Assembly (NCBI GenBank): GCA_038209775.1
Contig: JBBQXK010000019.1
Span: 1-64,000, forward strand
Direction: 5' to 3'
DNA: 64,000 nt
DNA from: JBBQXK01 sp038209775
GTDB taxonomy: Bacteria > Pseudomonadota > Alphaproteobacteria > Rhodobacterales > Rhodobacteraceae
The notes under the pieces are model-generated. The model was not told the origin of the DNA, ran no database searches, and worked only from the letters and a program-made list of their open reading frames with translations. Positions 59,722 through 64,000 of this stretch are shown one piece after another. Numbering within the stretch: position 1 is the stretch's first letter; each line of letters begins with the position of its first letter. A program made the translations under genes and the position numbers.

Positions 59722-60798
59722 ATGGATCAGGGCAAGGGCATTCTGCCGGGACAGGCATTGCGGGGCCGGGGCGCCGCGTCGAACGTCACGGGGCGGTTCG
59801 AAGGCACGACGCGCGAGGCGGCGTATGACGGCTGGGACGCGCCCGAGGACAGGGTGGTGCGGACCGAGGTGCGCGAGGAACGGGCGCGGTCGGCGTTGTC
59901 GTACAACACGTCACCCGATCTGGGGTTTGACCGTGCCGTGAACCCCTATCGCGGGTGCGAGCATGGGTGTGTGTATTGCTATGCGCGGCCCTCGCATGCG
60001 TTCCTGAACATGTCGCCGGGCTTGGATTTCGAGACGAAGCTGATTGCCAGGCCGGGGATCGGTGCGGTTCTGGCGCGGGAGTTGTCGGCCAAAGGTTATG
60101 TGCCCAAGGTGATCGTTCTGGGGTCGAACACCGACCCGTATCAGCCGCTGGAGGCCACCGCGCGGGTAACGCGTGAGGTGATCGAGGTGTTGCGGGATTT
60201 CCGGCATCCGTTGGGCATCACCACGCGGGGGGCGCTGGTCGAGCGGGACATTGATGTGCTGGGGCCGATGGCGGCCTTGGGGCTGGCGCGGGTGGGGATA
60301 TCGCTGACGACGCTGGATGCGGGGGTGGCGCGGGCGATGGAGCCGCGCGCGCCGACGCCGGCGCGGCGGCTGGCGATGATCCGGCGGCTGTCGGAGGCGG
60401 GGGTGCCGGTGCGGGTGATGGTGTCGCCGGTCATACCGGGGCTGACCGACCACGAGACGGAGGCGATTCTGGCGGCGGCCAGGGAGGCGGGGGCAGTTTC
60501 GGCAAGTTCGATCATGCTGCGATTGCCGCGTGAGGTGGCGGGGCTGTTCCGCGACTGGATCGAGGCCACGTTTCCCGACCGCGCCAAGCATGTGATGGGC
60601 CGGGTGCGGGAATTGCACGGGGGCAAGGATTACGACGCGGAGTTTGGCGTGCGGATGAAGGGGCAGGGGGTCTGGGCTGACCTTGCGCGGCAAAGGTTCG
60701 AGGTGGCGGTGCGTCGGCTGGGGCTGGTGGTGCGGATGCCGCCGATGCGGAGCGATCTGTTCCGGGTGCCGGGCGGGCAGATGGATTTGTTCGGATAG
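59722..60798 (+). CDS. PA0069 family radical SAM protein
   Basis: A 358-residue radical SAM protein, similar to the PA0069/SplB-like group. The iron-sulfur motif is CEHGCVYCYARPSH (CxxxCxxC), preceded by NPYRGCEHGC. Substrate and reaction are unknown; spore photoproduct lyase-like repair has been suggested for relatives without proof. It faces opposite to its neighbours and ends 8 bp before the convergent bmt gene. It breaks up the methionine/B12 gene group, so it need not belong to it. Confidence 0.9.
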   Translation: MDQGKGILPGQALRGRGAASNVTGRFEGTTREAAYDGWDAPEDRVVRTEVREERARSALSYNTSPDLGFDRAVNPYRGCEHGCVYCYARPSHAFLNMSPGLDFETKLIARPGIGAVLARELSAKGYVPKVIVLGSNTDPYQPLEATARVTREVIEVLRDFRHPLGITTRGALVERDIDVLGPMAALGLARVGISLTTLDAGVARAMEPRAPTPARRLAMIRRLSEAGVPVRVMVSPVIPGLTDHETEAILAAAREAGAVSASSIMLRLPREVAGLFRDWIEATFPDRAKHVMGRVRELHGGKDYDAEFGVRMKGQGVWADLARQRFEVAVRRLGLVVRMPPMRSDLFRVPGGQMDLFG

Positions 60799-60805
60799 GG
60801 CGGGG

Positions 60806-61828
60806 TCAGCCCCGACGCCCCCGCCGTTCGCGCTTGGGGTCGCCCGAGGTGTCGCCGGTGCCGTCCGAGGCGGAGGAGAAGCCGCCGATCAGGGACTGGA
60901 TCAGCTCCAGCGTCGGGCGGTCGCCGCGGGGGCGGGTTTCAAGGGCTGCGCGCATCGACGTCAGGTGTTCGGGCATCGTGCCGCAGCAGCCGCCGATGAT
61001 CCGCGCGCCAGCATCGCGGGCAAGGACGGCGTAGTCGGCCATCAGCGCGGGCGTCCCGTCATAGTGGATGTGGCCGTCGTGGTACTTGGGGATGCCGGCG
61101 TTACCCTTGGCGATCAGCGGGCGTTCGGTGCCCTGGGTCACAAAGCCCAGCACGGTGCGCAGAAGGTCGGACGCGCCGACGCCGCAATTGGCGCCGAAGG
61201 CGATGGGGGGGTTGGGCAGTTTCTCGACCATCTCGGCCATGGCCGCCGAGGTGATGCCCATCATGGTGCGGCCGGCGGTGTCAAAGCTCATCGTGCCGCA
61301 CCAGGGCATGCCGGACAGTCGGGCAGCCTCGGCGGCGGCCTTGTATTCCTCGGGGGCGCTGATCGTCTCTACCCAGAGCACATCGGCGCCGCCCTCTTTC
61401 AGCCCCTCGGCCTGTTCGTGGAAGATCTCGACGGCCACGGCATGGGTCATCGGGCCGATGGGTTCGAATATTTCGCCGGTGGGGCCGACCGAGCCTGCGA
61501 CGATCACGGTGCGGCCAGATGCATCAGCGACTTGGCGACCGATGGCGGCCGAGACGCGGTTGAGTTCGCGCACCCGCCCCTCGGCACCGTGCAGTTTCAG
61601 GCGGCTGGCGTTGCCGCCGAAGGTGTTGGTGAGGAACAGGTCTGAGCCCGCATCGACGGCCCCCTTGTACAGCGCCGCGATCCGGTCGGGGTGTTCGACG
61701 TTCCACATTTCGGGCGCGTCGCCCGACGACAGGCCCATGTTGAACAGGTTGGTGCCCGTGGCCCCATCGGCCAGCAGCCAGTCACGGGTCGACAGAAGGC
61801 GGGTCAGGGCATCGGTGGCAGGGGACAT
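60806..61828 (-). CDS. bmt: Betaine/methylcorrinoid-homocysteine S-methyltransferase
   Basis: A 340-residue homocysteine methyltransferase-domain protein. The homocysteine-activating zinc site is intact: the cysteine of GANCGVG and the GGCCGT pair. The substrate region LADGATGTNLFNMGL is conserved. In Rhodobacteraceae this Bmt protein, the MtbC-like corrinoid protein and a separate methyltetrahydrofolate-binding protein together replace MetH; the last is not in this window. A direct use of glycine betaine is the alternative. The glycine/serine-rich tail (SSASDGTGDTSGDPKRERRGRRG) is unusual. A SahR-like operator lies 63 bp upstream. Confidence 0.88.
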   Translation of the reverse strand: MSPATDALTRLLSTRDWLLADGATGTNLFNMGLSSGDAPEMWNVEHPDRIAALYKGAVDAGSDLFLTNTFGGNASRLKLHGAEGRVRELNRVSAAIGRQVADASGRTVIVAGSVGPTGEIFEPIGPMTHAVAVEIFHEQAEGLKEGGADVLWVETISAPEEYKAAAEAARLSGMPWCGTMSFDTAGRTMMGITSAAMAEMVEKLPNPPIAFGANCGVGASDLLRTVLGFVTQGTERPLIAKGNAGIPKYHDGHIHYDGTPALMADYAVLARDAGARIIGGCCGTMPEHLTSMRAALETRPRGDRPTLELIQSLIGGFSSASDGTGDTSGDPKRERRGRRG

Positions 61829-61890
61829 GAGGGCAGGACTTTCAGGGCAAGGGTCGCCCGCGTCGTGCCATGGCGGGCGCGCTGCCGCAA

Positions 61891-61905
61891 ATGAAAGAAT
61901 TTCAT
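61891..61905 (-). promoter_or_regulatory. SahR-like inverted repeat upstream of bmt
   Basis: ATGAAA-GAA-TTTCAT is a perfect 6-bp inverted repeat with a 3-base spacer, 63-77 bp before the bmt start. The shape (TGAA...TTCA) fits operators of SahR, the ArsR-type S-adenosylhomocysteine-responsive repressor of methionine genes in proteobacteria. Assignment is by analogy. Confidence 0.5.
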
Positions 61906-61916
61906 GACAACATGCG

Positions 61917-61940
61917 GCGGGCCGCGTAGAGGCGGCCCGC
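61917..61940 (-). terminator. GC hairpin behind the zeta subunit gene
   Basis: Nine paired bases (CGGGCCGC/GCGGCCCG extended by one G-C pair) around a six-base loop, 12 bp beyond the stop of the zeta gene on the minus strand, with a T-containing tail (TGTTGTCATG). Probably separates zeta from bmt. Confidence 0.65.
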
Positions 61941-61951
61941 GTGCTGCTCTT

Positions 61952-62272
61952 TCAGATCTCGGTCATCAGCTGCGCCTTGGCGGTGGGCAGCAGTTCGGCC
62001 AGCTTGGCGCGGATCGTATCGGCGCTGGCCTTGTCACCCAGATCGGCGACCAGTTTGCGCACCACATCCTCATCTCCGGCCTCTTCGAAATCGGCCTGAA
62101 CGACGGTGATCGCATAGGCCGCAGCCTCGTCGCCCGACAGGCCCAGAAGGCCCGCAGCCCAGAGGCCGGTCAGCTTGTTGCGCCGCGCTTCGGCGCGGAA
62201 CTGCATTTCGGCGTCGTGGGCGAACTTGTTCTCGAAAGCATTCTCGCGGTCATCGAAGGTGGGCATGGGCAT
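61952..62272 (-). CDS. F1F0-ATP synthase inhibitor subunit zeta (DUF1476)
   Basis: A 106-residue protein of the DUF1476 family, shown in Paracoccus to be the zeta inhibitor that blocks ATP hydrolysis by the F1-ATPase. The inhibitory N-terminus (TFDDRENAFENKFAHDAEMQF) and the four-helix body (RRNKLTGLWAAGLLG, VVQADFEEAGDEDVVRKLVADLG) are typical. The start may be the ATG at 62272 or at 62266. It is monocistronic with its own terminator-like hairpin. The family is restricted to alphaproteobacteria. Confidence 0.92.
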   Translation of the reverse strand: MPMPTFDDRENAFENKFAHDAEMQFRAEARRNKLTGLWAAGLLGLSGDEAAAYAITVVQADFEEAGDEDVVRKLVADLGDKASADTIRAKLAELLPTAKAQLMTEI

Positions 62273-62432
62273 CCTCGCGGGTCAGGGAATTGCATCCATA
62301 TATGCGAAAGCCGTGGCGCTGCCGCAAGGGCTGTGCGGGGCCGGCGTCGCCTGAATTCGACAGGGCGGGGGCATAATTTGGCCGTGATCGGCGGGCATCC
62401 TGTGGGCTGCAAGGGAATGGAGAGCTGCCTCG

Positions 62433-62897
62433 ATGGGCCATATTGCCGATATCCGCAGCGATGCTGCCAGCCGGCCCGGCGTGACCGTCGCGGCGGCGGA
62501 TCGGGCGCGCATCGTGCTGGCGGTGATGCTGATAGCACTGGCCCCGGACGGGCAGATCGACGCTGCGGGCATCGCGCGGGTGACCGATGTCTGCCACGCG
62601 GCCCCGGTGTTGGCCGGGATCGACGCGGCGGGGATTGAAGAGCTGGCGGCGCTGACCCTGCGGGGGCTGGCGGCACGCGGGCCCGACCGGGTGCTGGCCG
62701 ACCTGCGCGGGCTGATGCCGCGTGCGCTGGCCGAGACGGCGCTGGCGATGGCGGTGCGCGCATCGTTTGTGGCGGGCCGGGTGCCGCCGGATACGGCGGG
62801 TATCCTTGGCGGGCTTGCCAACTATCTGGGGCTGCCTGCCGCATGGCTGTCGGACCTTTTCGAGGTGCTGGGTGCGCTGGAGCGTCCCTTCGGTTGA
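62433..62897 (+). CDS. TerB-like hypothetical protein
   Basis: A 154-residue all-helical, alanine-rich protein. The pattern of an N-terminal helix (RARIVLAVMLIALAPDGQIDAAGIARV), acidic turn, and C-terminal helices (VAGRVPPDTAGILGGLANYLGLP) resembles the TerB/tellurite-resistance fold, in which DGxID and similar acidic turns bind metal. Function is unknown. It is 109 bp upstream of purC and in the same direction; no other context helps. Confidence 0.6.
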   Translation: MGHIADIRSDAASRPGVTVAAADRARIVLAVMLIALAPDGQIDAAGIARVTDVCHAAPVLAGIDAAGIEELAALTLRGLAARGPDRVLADLRGLMPRALAETALAMAVRASFVAGRVPPDTAGILGGLANYLGLPAAWLSDLFEVLGALERPFG

Positions 62898-63006
62898 ACC
62901 CCGCGCCGAGAGGTTCCCTCGTCCTTGCGACCGGGCAGGGCTTGGCTTATATGCCGGGGCTGACAGGCGCCGACCGACAGGGTGGGCGCCGGCGCAGGGA
63001 GTCCCT

Positions 63007-63768
63007 ATGGCACGCCGGAAGAAGATCTATGAAGGTCAGGCGAAAATCCTGTACGAGGGGCCGGAGCCGGGGACGCTGATCCAGTACTTCAAGGACGAAG
63101 AGGCCACCGGCCAGCCCGCACCGCAACGCGGCGCGGTTGAGGGGCGGGGTGTGCTGAACAACCGTTTGTCGGAATTCTTCATGTCCGGGCTCAACTCCAT
63201 CGGCGTACCCACCCATTTCATCCGCCGCCTGAACATGCGCGAGCAATTGGTGCGGATGGTCGAGATCATTCCTGTCGAGGTGGTGGTGCGCAACTATGCC
63301 GCCGGCGACATCTCGAAACGGCTGGGCATCCCCGAGGGCACGGCGCTGCCGCGGCCGATTGTCGAGTACTACTACAAGGACGAAAAGCTGCAGTCGCCGA
63401 TGGTGGCCGAGGAGCATATCGTGGCCTTTGGCTGGGCCAGCCAGCAGGACCTGGACGACATGGTGGCGCTGGCGCTGCGGGTGAACGATTTCCTGTCGGG
63501 GGCGATGATGGGGGTGGGCCTGCGGCTGGCCGATTTCCGCATCGAGGTGGGGCGGATCTGGGAGGGTGATTTCATGCGCCTGATCGTGGCCGACGAGATA
63601 TCGCCCGACAACTGCCGCCTGTGGGACCTGCGCGCGGGTGAGGCCACGGCGGATGCGCCGGCCAAGGAACCGGGGCCGCTGGCCGATGTCTATACCGAGC
63701 TTGCGCGGCGTCTGGGCGTTCTGCCGTCGAACGTGACGCATACGACGAAGCCGACGCTGATAAACTGA
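63007..63768 (+). CDS. purC: Phosphoribosylaminoimidazole-succinocarboxamide synthase
   Basis: PurC joins aspartate to CAIR in purine synthesis, using ATP. The 253-residue enzyme has KKIYEGQAKILYEGPEPGTLIQ at the start, the VVVRNYAAGDISKRLG signature, the IVEYYYKDEKLQSPM segment, and the metal/nucleotide motif LADFRIEVGR followed by ADEISPDNCRLWD. ATG 63007 directly follows GGGAGTCCCT. It precedes purS by 9 bp, the standard purCSQL arrangement. Confidence 0.96.
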   Translation: MARRKKIYEGQAKILYEGPEPGTLIQYFKDEEATGQPAPQRGAVEGRGVLNNRLSEFFMSGLNSIGVPTHFIRRLNMREQLVRMVEIIPVEVVVRNYAAGDISKRLGIPEGTALPRPIVEYYYKDEKLQSPMVAEEHIVAFGWASQQDLDDMVALALRVNDFLSGAMMGVGLRLADFRIEVGRIWEGDFMRLIVADEISPDNCRLWDLRAGEATADAPAKEPGPLADVYTELARRLGVLPSNVTHTTKPTLIN

Positions 63769-63777
63769 GGTGCCCCG

Positions 63778-64000
63778 ATGAAAGCGCGTGTGCATGTGAT
63801 GCTGAAGGATGGCGTGCTTGACCCGCAGGGCGAAGCGGTGCGCCATGCGCTGGGCACCTTGGGATTCGCCGGCGTGACCGGGGTGCGGCAGGGCAAGGTG
63901 ATCGAGCTTGATCTGGCATCGACCGACCGGGCGGCGGCCGAGGCCGAGGTGCGCGCGATGTGCGAGCGGCTGCTGGCGAATACGGTGATCGAGAAGTTTA
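63778..64000 (+). CDS. purS: Phosphoribosylformylglycinamidine synthase subunit PurS (cut by window end)
   Basis: The first 74 codons of the small PurS subunit (normally about 80 residues). MKARVHVMLKDGVLDPQGEAVRHALG is the conserved opening, followed by VTGVRQGKVIELDL and the C-terminal MCERLLANTVIE. PurS bridges PurL and PurQ in the FGAM synthase complex. The stop codon lies outside the window; purQ is expected next. Confidence 0.95.
   Translation, partial: MKARVHVMLKDGVLDPQGEAVRHALGTLGFAGVTGVRQGKVIELDLASTDRAAAEAEVRAMCERLLANTVIEKF

Overview
The window is about 64 kb of GC-rich chromosomal DNA from an alphaproteobacterium, almost certainly a member of the Rhodobacteraceae. The taxonomic evidence is a tRNA-His without the extra 5' G and with discriminator A; an mmcB-type repair gene; the F1-ATPase zeta inhibitor gene; two DUF2484-type genes between murC and murB; an alphaproteobacterial aa3 oxidase operon (ctaC-ctaB-coxF-ctaG-ctaE-surf1); and a MetH-like activity split into separate Bmt and corrinoid proteins. 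I see no prophage, insertion sequence, CRISPR array or rRNA.

Layout. 1-5.9 kb: the 3' part of a possible structured RNA with a terminator, mmcB, a small DUF6324-like gene, an acetyltransferase remnant, tRNA-His, tex (interrupted by an in-frame TAG), a small exported protein and tldD. 6.1-13.7 kb: cytochrome aa3 oxidase subunits and assembly genes (ctaB carries a frameshift), then thrC, an M16 protease and a RimJ/L-type acetyltransferase. 13.8-16.1 kb: an exported metallo-beta-lactamase-fold protein and a GlcD-like FAD oxidoreductase.

16.3-41.5 kb is the accessory part: about 23 genes, all on the + strand and mostly overlapping or nearly touching. It starts with a Liv-type ABC importer (binding protein, two permeases, two ATPases) interleaved with an iron-type alcohol dehydrogenase and an AraC regulator. 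The second ATPase is fused to a Tm-1-like (UPF0261) domain and is followed by the matching TIM-barrel protein. Next come a flotillin-like protein with about 39 tandem 11-residue coiled-coil repeats, two SRPBCC proteins around an exported NTF2-like protein, a molybdenum hydroxylase whose large subunit is split over two genes, its MoxR and VWA maturation pair, and a set of hydrolases and dehydrogenases (amidohydrolase, MBL lactonase, SMP-30/cysteine-hydrolase fusion, two SDRs, FAH-family hydrolase). I read it as an import-and-degradation island for one unknown organic substrate that is hydroxylated, opened as a lactone or amide, oxidised and cleaved. This is the best candidate for an undescribed system.

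42-56.2 kb is the division and cell-wall cluster: ftsW, murG, murC, two DUF2484 genes, murB, ddl, ftsQ, ftsA, ftsZ with a strong terminator, lpxC, bamD and recN. 56.2-62.3 kb holds a small gene behind two PhaR-like palindromes, a D-lactate-dehydrogenase-like oxidase, and a methionine/B12 group (DUF1638, corrinoid protein, betaine-homocysteine methyltransferase with a SahR-like inverted repeat), with a radical SAM gene inside it. The window ends with the zeta subunit, a TerB-like gene, purC and the start of purS.

Two non-coding patterns stand out. A dispersed repeat occurs five times between genes. A four-unit GTGCAT array with identical 13-11-11 bp spacing occurs twice, in opposite orientation, upstream of small membrane-protein genes. 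The broken tex and ctaB reading frames are each one base change from intact and may be sequencing errors.
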